Positions 1-5,779 of a stretch of 24,241 nucleotides of DNA are shown here, in pieces (positions within the stretch are counted from its first letter, which is position 1; every line of letters starts with the position of its first letter). Source of the stretch: a virus; the IMG/VR virus record IMGVR_UViG_3300004463_000198, positions 1 through 24,241 of that record. One strand, 5' to 3'. The position numbers and the translations under genes were made by a program. The notes below the pieces were generated by a model. The model worked only from the letters and a program-made list of their open reading frames with translations, did not search any database and was not told the origin of the DNA.

Positions 1-60
1 GGACTTGAACCCACATCCTTCCGATTGATTACGGAATGCCTTACATTAGGCGCATACTCC
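1..60 (-). tRNA. Partial, atypical tRNA-like gene cut by the window start
   Basis: Read on the minus strand from 60 to 1, the sequence lays out as a class I tRNA: GGAGTAT (acceptor 5' strand), a 4-bp D stem GCCT/AGGC, A26, a 5-bp stem TTCCG/CGGAA, a 4-base variable loop, and the T arm GTGGG-TTCAAGT-CC, which runs off the window. Two things are odd. The D loop is only 6 bases (AATGTA) and lacks the usual GG pair. The anticodon loop closed by the perfect stem has 8 bases (TAATCAAT), so the anticodon cannot be assigned. It may be a degenerate phage tRNA or an unusual one. The 3' acceptor strand is not visible. Confidence 0.45.
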
Positions 61-116
61 ATTATTTACCTGTAAACTACTTAATTTAAAGAAAAAAGAA
101 AAGAAAAATTAGTAAG

Positions 117-136
117 AATTAGTCGATGGACTAATT
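117..136 (-). terminator. Hairpin, possible terminator
   Basis: Perfect 8-bp inverted repeat AATTAGTC-GATG-GACTAATT. On the minus strand it is followed by a T-rich tract (CTTACTAATTTTTC). It lies between tRNA-Gly and the edge tRNA. The stem is AT-rich, so termination strength would be modest. Confidence 0.35.
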
Positions 137-159
137 TTGGTGAATTTTTCAAGATAAAA

Positions 160-207
160 GGCTGTCGCGCGGTATAGCGCATATCACGTCTCACTAGGAG
201 GACAGCC
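160..207 (-). terminator. Branched hairpin with 7-bp outer stem, possible terminator or small structured RNA
   Basis: The outer arms GGCTGTC and GACAGCC pair perfectly. Inside are a 4-bp hairpin GCGC-GGTATA-GCGC and a 3-bp hairpin CTC-ACTAG-GAG, giving a possible three-way junction. On the minus strand the outer stem is followed by TTTTATCTTG, so it could end the long minus-strand operon after tRNA-Gly. It resembles a tRNA acceptor stem plus D arm, but there is no T arm and too few bases for a tRNA. Confidence 0.4.
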
Positions 208-248
208 AAATTTAAATAGCTGAAAGTACATTCCGCTGATTTGGTAAA

Positions 249-318
249 GCTTCAGGTCGGAATCGAACCGACGAAATCACATTGGAAGTGTGAAAGTTTA
301 CCACTAACTTACTGAAGC
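249..318 (-). tRNA. tRNA-Gly (anticodon TCC)
   Basis: Full cloverleaf on the minus strand: acceptor GCTTCAG/CTGAAGC (7 bp), TA at positions 8-9, D stem AGTT/AACT with GG in the loop, anticodon stem TCACA/TGTGA with loop CTTCCAA (anticodon TCC), 4-base variable loop, and T arm GTCGG-TTCGATT-CCGAC. No CCA is encoded (the 3' continuation is TTTACC), so the tail must be added by the host nucleotidyltransferase. TCC reads GGA and GGG codons. Confidence 0.93.
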
Positions 319-322
319 GTAT

Positions 323-535
323 TTAATATAAAGCTACCACGCCCTTCGGTTTAAATTCCTGCATTTGATGCGCTTCTATCTCTTGAATAAACTGAATCTT
401 ATCATTCTTTGTATTTGTAGGCAGATCAAAAGCCCCGTGTGAGTCTACTGTATAAGTATCTCCTCGGCCTTTAGAAACGCTAGCATAACAAGCGCATGAT
501 GAGAGCATAAGAGTTGCGAGTAGTAATTTTTTCAT
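323..535 (-). CDS. Small predicted lipoprotein, 70 aa
   Basis: The N-terminus is a classic lipoprotein signal: MKK, a hydrophobic stretch (LLLATLML), then SSC within the lipobox LSSC, followed by CYAS. The mature part is about 55 polar residues with no recognised domain. A Shine-Dalgarno-like AGGAC precedes the ATG. It is the last protein gene of the leftward operon, just before tRNA-Gly. Small phage lipoproteins at operon ends are often lysis (Rz1-like) or superinfection-exclusion proteins, but this one lacks the proline richness of Rz1, so no function is assigned. Confidence 0.75.
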   Translation of the reverse strand: MKKLLLATLMLSSCACYASVSKGRGDTYTVDSHGAFDLPTNTKNDKIQFIQEIEAHQMQEFKPKGVVALY

Positions 536-550
536 AATGTGTCCTATTTT

Positions 551-739
551 TTATCTGTATTTATAAAATTTTTCTAATTCTTTATCCCATGGTAGCAAAA
601 TTTTAAGTTCGTAATTTATACAAAACTTTTTTTTGCACAATTTGCATTCGATTAAATCTGATCTTTCTGACAATTTTTTTAAATAAACGTATTTATGAAT
701 GCCAAAAAAATGCTTTATTTTTTCTATAAATGTTTTCAA
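551..739 (-). CDS. Small zinc-ribbon-like phage protein, 62 aa
   Basis: Begins with TTG (no ATG in frame); the upstream ribosome site is weak. The core is CKLCKKKFCINYELKILLPW: a CxxC pair followed by a hydrophobic stretch and LPWD, a pattern I recall from small phage proteins of the DUF1660 kind. With only three cysteines, metal binding is uncertain. The N-terminal third is basic (MKTFIEKIKHFFGIHK). Function unknown. Confidence 0.6.
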   Translation of the reverse strand: MKTFIEKIKHFFGIHKYVYLKKLSERSDLIECKLCKKKFCINYELKILLPWDKELEKFYKYR

Positions 740-769
740 AAAACCCCGTAGGCTAGACTTTCAGCGCGA

Positions 770-1015
770 TTATATATCATTTTTGGGAACATCTGGTAAA
801 GGCATCCAATGACTCACATGTTTTGCAATAATATTGCTTAGCTGATAGGGATAGTATACCCATTCGCCCCCAAATCTTAATCCACCCATCGCTATATGGG
901 TTCTCTTTAAAGGTTCAGCCCTACAATTAAACATAGTGCCTTCCGGCCATGTTTGATAAAACAGAACCGTTTCGCCAATTTTTGGTAATCGTTCATTTAT
1001 GCTAATCCAGCCCAT
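770..1015 (-). CDS. DUF551-family phage protein, 81 aa
   Basis: Shows the DUF551 signature at both ends: WISINERLPKIGETVLFY near the N-terminus and HWMPLPDVP at the C-terminus, separated by a variable centre. DUF551 proteins are common small phage proteins without a known activity. Its ATG overlaps the stop of the upstream gene as TAATG at 1013-1017, indicating coupled translation. Two further proteins of this type occur in the window (1433-1717, weaker, and 10557-10775). Confidence 0.85.
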   Translation of the reverse strand: MGWISINERLPKIGETVLFYQTWPEGTMFNCRAEPLKRTHIAMGGLRFGGEWVYYPYQLSNIIAKHVSHWMPLPDVPKNDI

Positions 1016-1206
1016 TATTTTTCATCCCTTTCGCTTGGATCAGATTCATATTTATCTCCAAAAATATTATTAATCTTTCCTATGCATAACATACAATACG
1101 ACTTGCTATATGGTTTTATATATTTTGCTTTATCTGGAGGAATGCTTGTTATCACATATTTATAATCTTCAACTTCCATTATCTTATTGCAATCATTACA
1201 TATCAT
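1015..1206 (-). CDS. Two-CxxC small protein, 63 aa
   Basis: Cysteine pairs CNDC near the N-terminus and CMLC near residue 38-41 give a plausible zinc-binding knuckle; the C-terminus is acidic and basic mixed (SDPSERDEK). The stop overlaps the DUF551 start, and the start overlaps the previous gene's stop, so it sits inside a translationally coupled chain. Family not recognised. Confidence 0.7.
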   Translation of the reverse strand: MICNDCNKIMEVEDYKYVITSIPPDKAKYIKPYSKSYCMLCIGKINNIFGDKYESDPSERDEK

Positions 1207-1436
1207 TTATAAATAGCGCCTAAATTTTCTTTAATTTCGAGGATATCATCTATATACTTCTTTGTTAATTCAGCGCTGTCAAAATCCGTTCCGTCTACCG
1301 TGATATGTCTATTCCAATGGCAATTTACTTTAACGCCGTAATGAAGCTCATACTTTTCTACCACTGCTTCAATCTCTCTGTAAGCTAGCTGGGCGATCAG
1401 ATGTTTTTGCGCGTGCGAAATAGCTTTTTCACTCAT
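1203..1436 (-). CDS. Hypothetical protein, 77 aa
   Basis: Mostly helical-looking, soluble and charged, with no cysteine motif beyond a single Cys and no membrane segment. It starts with ATG at 1436 and ends overlapping the next start by ATGA. I do not recognise a family. Its reading frame is supported by the perfect overlaps at both ends. Confidence 0.7.
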   Translation of the reverse strand: MSEKAISHAQKHLIAQLAYREIEAVVEKYELHYGVKVNCHWNRHITVDGTDFDSAELTKKYIDDILEIKENLGAIYK

Positions 1437-1717
1437 TCTTCATGAATCTCATCAAGTTTATACCAATAAAGTATTTCTTCAGGCTTTTGCTCAAGTCCGT
1501 GTTTATCAAACCAAGCATTGTATTTTACATATACGCATCTATCAACGAAATTTTCTTCTAACTTCATGGTTCTTCTGTATTCCATGAAACAGATCTCTTT
1601 TTTAGGGGGAACAGGTTTAAAAAACCCGATATCTTTTGTGCCTTCGATGAATTTGATAACAAAATATTCCCCATGCTTTTCAGGAAAAGAGCCTTTTTCG
1701 TATTTGATCCAGCCCAT
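1433..1717 (-). CDS. DUF551-like small protein, 94 aa
   Basis: I take MGWIKYEKGSFP at 1717 as the start because its ATG overlaps the preceding stop (TAATG at 1715-1719); the longer frame to 1756 would run into the upstream gene. The layout W(I)-x-G-x-FP near the start, a Tyr-rich centre and ILYWYKLDE at the end parallels DUF551 proteins (final HWMPLP in the neighbour at 770-1015), but similarity is weak. Confidence 0.7.
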   Translation of the reverse strand: MGWIKYEKGSFPEKHGEYFVIKFIEGTKDIGFFKPVPPKKEICFMEYRRTMKLEENFVDRCVYVKYNAWFDKHGLEQKPEEILYWYKLDEIHEE

Positions 1718-1920
1718 TATTTCTCGTCCCTTTTGCGCTGAAAATAAAGCAAACATTCTTGAAAAACGGTATGTGTAAATTCATAGTCTCTCTGTGTCAA
1801 TCCGTCGGACATATAAAGTTGAAAGCATCCTTTTGCAGTTTCTCTTGCGAATTCTTTGAGAAGCTCGGCATCATCGACGCTTTCTTCAATTTGTGTTGTG
1901 TTAATCGGCTGACAGATCAT
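1717..1920 (-). CDS. Hypothetical protein, 67 aa
   Basis: ATG at 1920 (MICQPINTTQIEES) is chosen over a TTG two codons upstream, because AAGGA lies 8 bases before the ATG and too close to the TTG. The protein is acidic at the N-terminal half and ends KRDEK. No recognised domain. It overlaps the next gene by TAATG. Confidence 0.65.
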   Translation of the reverse strand: MICQPINTTQIEESVDDAELLKEFARETAKGCFQLYMSDGLTQRDYEFTHTVFQECLLYFQRKRDEK

Positions 1921-1936
1921 TGACAAAATCCTTTTT

Positions 1937-2158
1937 TTATTTTACTTTGTCACTAGACGCATGAATACCGTCTTGTGATGAGATGAATACTTGGCCGCTA
2001 GAAATAGCGGCCATTTTTTTAACTTCAATAGAGTCTTCGTGAAATATCTCCATAGATCTGAAATAACAGACATTACAAGGCCGTTTAGGAGCTTTGTTAT
2101 GACCATTCCAACAAAGATTGCAATACAATAAATCATAGGGAAGTATATCTTCAGTCAT
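1937..2158 (-). CDS. Small zinc-ribbon-like protein, 73 aa
   Basis: Start at ATG 2158 (MTEDILPYDLLYC). The open frame extends to 2254, but that extension translates the tRNA-like sequence at 2165-2242, so the shorter form is preferred. CNLC and CNVC pairs 15 residues apart suggest a treble-clef or ribbon zinc site. The C-terminal half is hydrophilic. Function unknown. Confidence 0.6.
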   Translation of the reverse strand: MTEDILPYDLLYCNLCWNGHNKAPKRPCNVCYFRSMEIFHEDSIEVKKMAAISSGQVFISSQDGIHASSDKVK

Positions 2159-2164
2159 TTTTAT

Positions 2165-2242
2165 GAGCACAGAGGGATTCGAACCCTCAACCGTCAGCAG
2201 GATTTCTCCATTCGATGCTCTTCCGTTTGAGTCTATGTGCCC
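2165..2242 (-). tRNA. tRNA-like gene with irregular anticodon region
   Basis: Acceptor arm GGGCACA/TGTGCTC (7 pairs, one G-U) and T arm GAGGG-TTCGAAT-CCCTC are intact, as is TA at 8-9. The D arm works only with a bulged A (G[A]CTC ... GAGC, loop containing GG). Between the D and T arms are 28 bases, about 5 more than a class I tRNA allows and too few for a normal class II arm. No regular 5-bp, 7-base-loop anticodon arm forms; the best local hairpin is GGA-GAAA-TCC. No isotype is assigned. Confidence 0.5.
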
Positions 2243-2250
2243 TAAATTAG

Positions 2251-2427
2251 TCATTTTTTATTCTCTACAAACATCATTCTATCATAATCCCAGTGATGGG
2301 TACATGTGCAATGCACCTCTAATAATTTCCATCCAGTTTTAGTAATCAACATTTGACAAGGTTTTAATCTAATAACCATAAAAATGTTATGAAAAGATAT
2401 TTGCGCATATTTCAAATAAATTTTCAT
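2251..2427 (-). CDS. Hypothetical protein, 58 aa
   Basis: Starts with ATG (MKIYLKYAQISF) overlapping the stop of the Cys-rich gene at 2424 as ATGA, and ends at 2251. The C-terminal half holds HCTCTHHW, a Cys/His cluster that may bind metal. Family unknown. The ATGA overlap is the main support for its being a gene. Confidence 0.55.
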   Translation of the reverse strand: MKIYLKYAQISFHNIFMVIRLKPCQMLITKTGWKLLEVHCTCTHHWDYDRMMFVENKK

Positions 2428-2588
2428 TTTTTCTTCTTATTAAACTGAATAGAATGATCGCATTTTCCATCTTTGAAAGGAGCTTTAGCAAAATACGACT
2501 GTCGATATTCTGAAGGCTTAGCTCTATATAGATAGCATTCTTCTTTTAAGGGGCATTCGCCGCCTTCACACATTGTCAGATCCGGCAA
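2424..2588 (-). CDS. Small Cys-rich phage protein, 54 aa
   Basis: AAGGAGG lies 4 bases before a TTG at 2588, giving MPDLTMCEGGECPLKEECY; the alternative is the ATG at 2573 (49 aa). The core pattern C-x4-CP-x4-CYLYRAKP, then YRQSYFAKAP and a later DGKCDH, matches a type of small phage protein I have seen often but which has no named function. Four cysteines suggest a metal site. Confidence 0.65.
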   Translation of the reverse strand: MPDLTMCEGGECPLKEECYLYRAKPSEYRQSYFAKAPFKDGKCDHSIQFNKKKK

Positions 2589-2610
2589 AGTTCCTCCTTA
2601 CCATCCTCAT

Positions 2611-2916
2611 TCACTTTACAACTTCAATTTTAATCGGATAAAGTTCTTCCACTTGCTTCTTCTTCATTATAAACATCGGTGTAGTCATTCCTTTAACATC
2701 TATGAAAGAAACGGTTCCATCGGAATAAAATACCTGAAAATCTACCACATACTTTGTGTTTCCTGGAAGGCGAAAAGGAACTTGCATCAAGAAAAATTCA
2801 ACTTCACCGCTTTTCTGAAGTATTTTCAATTTATTGTAAAAAGCCCGCTCTGATTTAGAGCTGAATTTAATATCATCTTGTTCGCATCTAACAGCATGAA
2901 ATTTATGTCCGATCAT
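2611..2916 (-). CDS. DUF1064-family predicted nuclease, 101 aa
   Basis: The arrangement is IKFSSKSERAFYNKL, then Gln-containing FFLMQVPFRLP, then KYVVDFQVFYSDG, then FIDVKGMTTPMFIMKKK. This fits the DUF1064 phage family, predicted to have a PD-(D/E)xK nuclease fold; the Asp of VVDF and the DVK of FIDVKG are the likely catalytic residues. The ATG at 2916 (MIGHKFHAVRC) is preferred because it overlaps the upstream gene by only 14 bases and follows GAGGA. A GTG at 2943 would add nine residues. It may process recombination or replication intermediates. Confidence 0.8.
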   Translation of the reverse strand: MIGHKFHAVRCEQDDIKFSSKSERAFYNKLKILQKSGEVEFFLMQVPFRLPGNTKYVVDFQVFYSDGTVSFIDVKGMTTPMFIMKKKQVEELYPIKIEVVK

Positions 2917-3025
2917 CTTCCTCGAAACAATAAGTTGACTCACATTCAGGACAAATCCAAAATTCCGAATTCCACAAAACTGCCGAACATAGGATACATT
3001 CAGCTTTGCATCGTTCGCATATCAT
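2903..3025 (-). CDS. Zinc-ribbon miniprotein, 40 aa
   Basis: Short frame beginning MICERCKAECILC and continuing to WICPECESTYC: two CxxC pairs plus further cysteines, a convincing zinc-ribbon layout in only 40 residues. Its ATG overlaps the upstream stop (ATGA), and its end overlaps the DUF1064 start. Likely an adaptor or DNA/RNA-binding mini-domain, but no function is known. Confidence 0.7.
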   Translation of the reverse strand: MICERCKAECILCSAVLWNSEFWICPECESTYCFEEDDRT

Positions 3026-3105
3026 TTCAAATAGCTCCCAATTGCAATGCACAAAGTAAAAATAACAATATAAACTATAAACTCAAGGCAAATCGCGTCA
3101 CTCAT
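3022..3105 (-). CDS. Single-span membrane miniprotein, 27 aa
   Basis: MSDAICLEF followed by an uninterrupted hydrophobic stretch (IVYIVIFTLCIAIGSYL) and a final Lys: one membrane helix with almost nothing else. Its start overlaps the previous stop and its stop overlaps the next start (ATGA), which argues for a real gene despite the size. Confidence 0.55.
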   Translation of the reverse strand: MSDAICLEFIVYIVIFTLCIAIGSYLK

Positions 3106-3238
3106 TTAATATAACGATCCTGTCAATAATTTTTCTGAGTTCATTGCGTCTTTCTATAGGCAGAGTAAGCATAAAACTGAAAAGAGAAATTGCAATGTCT
3201 TGAAAAGAGTCTTTTTGTTTTTTATCTTGAATAATCAT
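3098..3238 (-). CDS. Hypothetical protein, 46 aa
   Basis: Starts MIIQDKKQKDSFQDIAISLF, overlapping the upstream stop by ATGA, and continues as an amphipathic helix ending in the basic stretch ERRNELRKIIDRI. Family unknown. It resembles small helical regulators only in general character. Confidence 0.55.
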   Translation of the reverse strand: MIIQDKKQKDSFQDIAISLFSFMLTLPIERRNELRKIIDRIVILNE

Positions 3239-3399
3239 TTACACATACTCGGTTTCTCTGGTCTATCCTTGCAGTAGAAGCATTTCTTATCATTGCAAGG
3301 GGGCGAATTCCATACATCACATCTTTTGCAATATCGGGAATCATATCGTTCGTTATATGACGGTCTCTTATTGCATTTACGGCAATCGAATAGATTCAC
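3235..3399 (-). CDS. Cysteine-rich miniprotein, 54 aa
   Basis: GTG start at 3399 with GAGGG 8 bases upstream. CRKC, CKRC, an isolated Cys, CFYC and a penultimate Cys make eight cysteines in 54 residues, consistent with two small zinc knuckles; the remainder is basic. Function unknown, but nucleic-acid binding is plausible from charge and cysteines. Confidence 0.65.
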   Translation of the reverse strand: MNLFDCRKCNKRPSYNERYDSRYCKRCDVWNSPPCNDKKCFYCKDRPEKPSMCK

Positions 3400-3571
3400 G
3401 ATTTAAGCCCTCATTTTCCTTTTTTCGTGATTTGCATCGGCAATTAGCGTTTGTGCAGTCTGAGGGAGAATCTGGCAGTTCCTTGCCTGTTACAAATTCA
3501 TACGTCCTTCGGGCTATGTCATCCTCAAGATCTTTAGGAAATTTGGATAGGGTGGTTAAATATCTACTCAT
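3377..3571 (-). CDS. Hypothetical protein, 64 aa
   Basis: MSRYLTTLSKFPKDLEDDIA followed by RRTYEFVTGKELPDSP and a basic tail with CTNANCRCKSRKK. It overlaps the preceding gene by ATGA and the next (GTG) gene by 23 bases. No family recognised. Confidence 0.65.
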   Translation of the reverse strand: MSRYLTTLSKFPKDLEDDIARRTYEFVTGKELPDSPSDCTNANCRCKSRKKENEGLNRESIRLP

Positions 3572-3792
3572 TTGTTGTATATCCTATTCAATTCAAAGCT
3601 TATCGGTTTTCCCTTTTTAGAGATCTTTTCAAATTCCTCTTGAGTCATTTGAGTCATGAAATATGTCGTTGATCTATCAAGCGGAATGTCAATCGGCTTT
3701 ACATCGAAATCAACATTATCGTAAAGCGTGTCGTGCAACTGTACGATTTCCTCGTACGCTTCGTCTATCTGGTCTGAAATACTTTTATTCAT
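3568..3792 (-). CDS. Hypothetical protein, 74 aa
   Basis: Acidic N-terminal helix (ISDQIDEAYEEIVQLHD), then a region with several Asp and Pro residues, then TQEEFEKISKKGK. No cysteines, no membrane segment, no recognised domain. The start lies inside the tail of the preceding small gene and its stop overlaps the next start by ATGA. Confidence 0.65.
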   Translation of the reverse strand: MNKSISDQIDEAYEEIVQLHDTLYDNVDFDVKPIDIPLDRSTTYFMTQMTQEEFEKISKKGKPISFELNRIYNK

Positions 3793-3946
3793 ATTTTTTT
3801 AAAATATCTTTAAATTTAATGAGGTCAATTTCTGTTTCTCTATCTTCAGATTCGCTAAATTGTACGAATGACATACCATTTATAATTTGCTCTCTTAGCA
3901 TTTCATTATAAACTTTTTCCATTAACTCTTGATTGATTTTATTCAT
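3785..3946 (-). CDS. Hypothetical protein, 53 aa
   Basis: MNKINQELMEKVYNEMLREQ is helical; the C-terminal half is acidic then lysine-rich. It begins with an ATGA overlap on the upstream gene and ends 8 bases inside the next start. No family recognised. Confidence 0.6.
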   Translation of the reverse strand: MNKINQELMEKVYNEMLREQIINGMSFVQFSESEDRETEIDLIKFKDILKKYE

Positions 3947-4149
3947 TCTGCAAACCCAAAGATTAAATTTCTCAATTCTTGTATTCTCTTTAAATAATTT
4001 TCGGTCATTTCTTTTCCCATTTTATCATCGCCAAGTCCATCTTCGATCAGTGAATCAGCAAATGATTCCAAAGCCACTCTTATTGTCATGCTTTGGGATA
4101 TAGTTAACTCTTTTCCCCAAATTGTGATTAATGGCTCACAGCTCATCAT
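3943..4149 (-). CDS. Hypothetical protein, 68 aa
   Basis: Two adjacent ATGs (MMSCEPLITIW) follow GAAGGG. The remainder is a soluble helical protein (SMTIRVALESFADSLIEDG, then KMGKEMTENYLKRIQEL). Overlaps at both ends tie it into the coupled chain. Family unknown. Confidence 0.65.
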   Translation of the reverse strand: MMSCEPLITIWGKELTISQSMTIRVALESFADSLIEDGLGDDKMGKEMTENYLKRIQELRNLIFGFAE

Positions 4150-4316
4150 TTACCCTTCTCATCAAACTCATCCGTTCTAAATGCCCGTATCGTGACAACA
4201 AAAAGTGGGTCATCGTCATATTGCCGGTAGTAAAGAACCTCTGGCTCCCTTTTGCATGTGCAATTGATGATGATCTCTCCTATCTGTTTTTTTAGCTCGC
4301 CTAGCGTTTTAATCAT
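4146..4316 (-). CDS. Hypothetical protein, 56 aa
   Basis: MIKTLGELKKQIGEIIINCTC opens with an amphipathic helix and a CTCKREPEVLYYR segment, followed by strands (PLFVVTIRAFR). It overlaps the upstream gene by 8 bases and the downstream one by ATGATG. Family unknown. Confidence 0.6.
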   Translation of the reverse strand: MIKTLGELKKQIGEIIINCTCKREPEVLYYRQYDDDPLFVVTIRAFRTDEFDEKGK

Positions 4317-4530
4317 TACGATCCTCTAACTTTCTAACTCGTTCGTTTAAATCGTTGATAACGTTGCATAGAAGTTCAATCGCTAATTTATTTTCCATCA
4401 TATCGCAAGATTGTCTGAGATTTGAAGTAATTCTTTTCTTAACATTCTGATCCAATTCATCCCACTCTTTTTGTTTTTCTTCATTGATGAGAATCATTCG
4501 AACCATGTTGAGGCGCGACAGTTTATTCAT
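4309..4530 (-). CDS. Coiled-coil hypothetical protein, 73 aa
   Basis: Highly charged and helical throughout. The C-terminal VINDLNERVRKLEDRND has heptad spacing typical of a short coiled coil, so it may oligomerise. The start overlaps the preceding stop by ATGA. No family recognised. Confidence 0.65.
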   Translation of the reverse strand: MNKLSRLNMVRMILINEEKQKEWDELDQNVKKRITSNLRQSCDMMENKLAIELLCNVINDLNERVRKLEDRND

Positions 4531-4775
4531 AAACTCCCCTCGTAAGGATCAACCTGCATCATAGTAATAGCTTTGTGAATCTGATCTTCAATCCATTGAA
4601 ACTTAAAGCGTAAGTCCTGCAACTTTTCCGAATCATCCCACCATGGATTATGCTTTGATAGCGTGTCAAAGATCTCGTCGTTAGTGATTGCACCCAGGAT
4701 CTCTATAGCCCTACCGCTTTTCTGGATTTGCTCGATCATAGCAAGCGAAAGGTCAGCTTTTGGATTCTCTATCAT
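4527..4775 (-). CDS. Hypothetical protein, 82 aa
   Basis: MIENPKADLSLAMIEQIQKS is followed by AIEILGAITNDEIFDTLSKH, the motif NPWWDDSEKL and a helical C-terminal part. Soluble, acidic, no cysteines. ATGA overlaps at both ends. Family unknown. Confidence 0.65.
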   Translation of the reverse strand: MIENPKADLSLAMIEQIQKSGRAIEILGAITNDEIFDTLSKHNPWWDDSEKLQDLRFKFQWIEDQIHKAITMMQVDPYEGSL

Positions 4776-4969
4776 TCCTTCACCTTAACCCATTTTTGGC
4801 CTGTACTGTCGATATAGATATCGCTAGTCATGGCTTCAATTGTGATTTTGTACTGAGGATCTGTCCAGTTTTCCTGAAAAATGAACTCTTTGGGTAGCTG
4901 TTCCAAAGGAGTAGCCCGAATAACTTCTGTGATCTCTCTTTTTAATACCGATATTTGATTAATCATCAT
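4772..4969 (-). CDS. Hypothetical protein, 65 aa
   Basis: N-terminal helix (INQISVLKREITEVIRATP), then a strand-rich half ending DSTGQKWVKVKE. Starts MM with an ATGA overlap on the previous gene. Family unknown. Confidence 0.65.
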   Translation of the reverse strand: MMINQISVLKREITEVIRATPLEQLPKEFIFQENWTDPQYKITIEAMTSDIYIDSTGQKWVKVKE

Positions 4970-5334
4970 TTCCCCTTAAGAATTTCTTTGATCTTGTCCA
5001 TCTTTTCTTTATGCGTTGAGTAGAACCTTATGTGATGATCTACGCATTTTTCAAATGCTGACATCTGGGCTTTCTTACAAATATTCATATGCACACCGTA
5101 AGAGCTTACTACATCGCAAAGAGCCGCAAATGTGATGTTTTTATCTTCATGAATGAAATCTATCAGCGCTATTTTAATTTTCGTAGATAATCGGGTTGAA
5201 ATCTTTGCTTTGTAGTCTAGATCGTCTTGTTCTTCATCTTCCTCTGCGTGTTTTTCAACCTCTTGGATCAAGCCATTGAGTTTGTCAAACAGGTTTTCAA
5301 ACAGTTTGTTAATATCATTTTCTTTTTCGGTCAT
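4966..5334 (-). CDS. Hypothetical helical protein, 122 aa
   Basis: The N-terminal third is very acidic (KHAEEDEEQDDLDYK) after a helical segment; the C-terminal two thirds are helical with several lysines and ends KEILKGK. It overlaps the J-domain gene's stop by ATGA, so the two are translationally linked and may act together. No family recognised. Confidence 0.65.
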   Translation of the reverse strand: MTEKENDINKLFENLFDKLNGLIQEVEKHAEEDEEQDDLDYKAKISTRLSTKIKIALIDFIHEDKNITFAALCDVVSSYGVHMNICKKAQMSAFEKCVDHHIRFYSTHKEKMDKIKEILKGK

Positions 5335-5762
5335 TTTGCGTCCTTTTTGGTTTTAGGTTTTTTCTTATCCATGGCAAAAGCATAATAAATATTAACAAGC
5401 GCATTGTATTGACTGCTTCTAATATATCCATTCTCTAAAAGATAATCATTTATTGATTCTGTATAGTCAATTTTAAAGCTTTCATGCGCCTCAGCATAAT
5501 TAATAATTTCGATGATAATATTTAATTTAGGATCTCCTGCCGGAATATCGTCATAAAATTTCTCATAAAACCTTTTTTCTTCTGTTTTTTTAGTTTGCTT
5601 TTTCTTATGGTGACTGCTATTAACATACTCTAAAGAAACGTCGTAGGCATCCTTCAAAAGGCTCATTAATTCATTGCACCCTCCATAATCCGGATGGAGT
5701 TTCATAGCTAATTTTCGGAATAGTGTTTTTACTTCTTTTTCGTCTTTGCATTTACTAAACAT
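5331..5762 (-). CDS. J-domain (DnaJ-like) co-chaperone, 143 aa
   Basis: Residues 10-40 carry the J-domain core: VKTLFRKLAMKLHPDYGG with the invariant HPD at 23-25, then LLKDAYDVSLEY as helix III. Helix I is short or missing. J-domains stimulate the ATPase of DnaK/Hsp70, so this protein may recruit the host Hsp70. After a basic linker (HHKKKQTKKTEEK) the C-terminal ~80 residues are an unknown helical region. Start at ATG 5762 follows AGGT and lies just after the initiator's stop; the longer frame to 5837 would overlap that gene by 58 bases. Phage J-like proteins of this size are known, usually near replication genes, as here. Confidence 0.8.
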   Translation of the reverse strand: MFSKCKDEKEVKTLFRKLAMKLHPDYGGCNELMSLLKDAYDVSLEYVNSSHHKKKQTKKTEEKRFYEKFYDDIPAGDPKLNIIIEIINYAEAHESFKIDYTESINDYLLENGYIRSSQYNALVNIYYAFAMDKKKPKTKKDAK

Positions 5763-5779
5763 TTTACCTGTTTTGTGTA

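Noticed and set aside
2159-2254. Longer start for the gene at 1937-2158, coupled by ATGA to the gene upstream
   Set aside because: The extension translates the tRNA-like sequence (for example GSNPS from the T arm), so the overlap is probably chance.
2917-2943. GTG start for the DUF1064 nuclease
   Set aside because: It would overlap the zinc-ribbon miniprotein by 41 bases and lacks a ribosome site; ATG at 2916 fits better, though not decisively.
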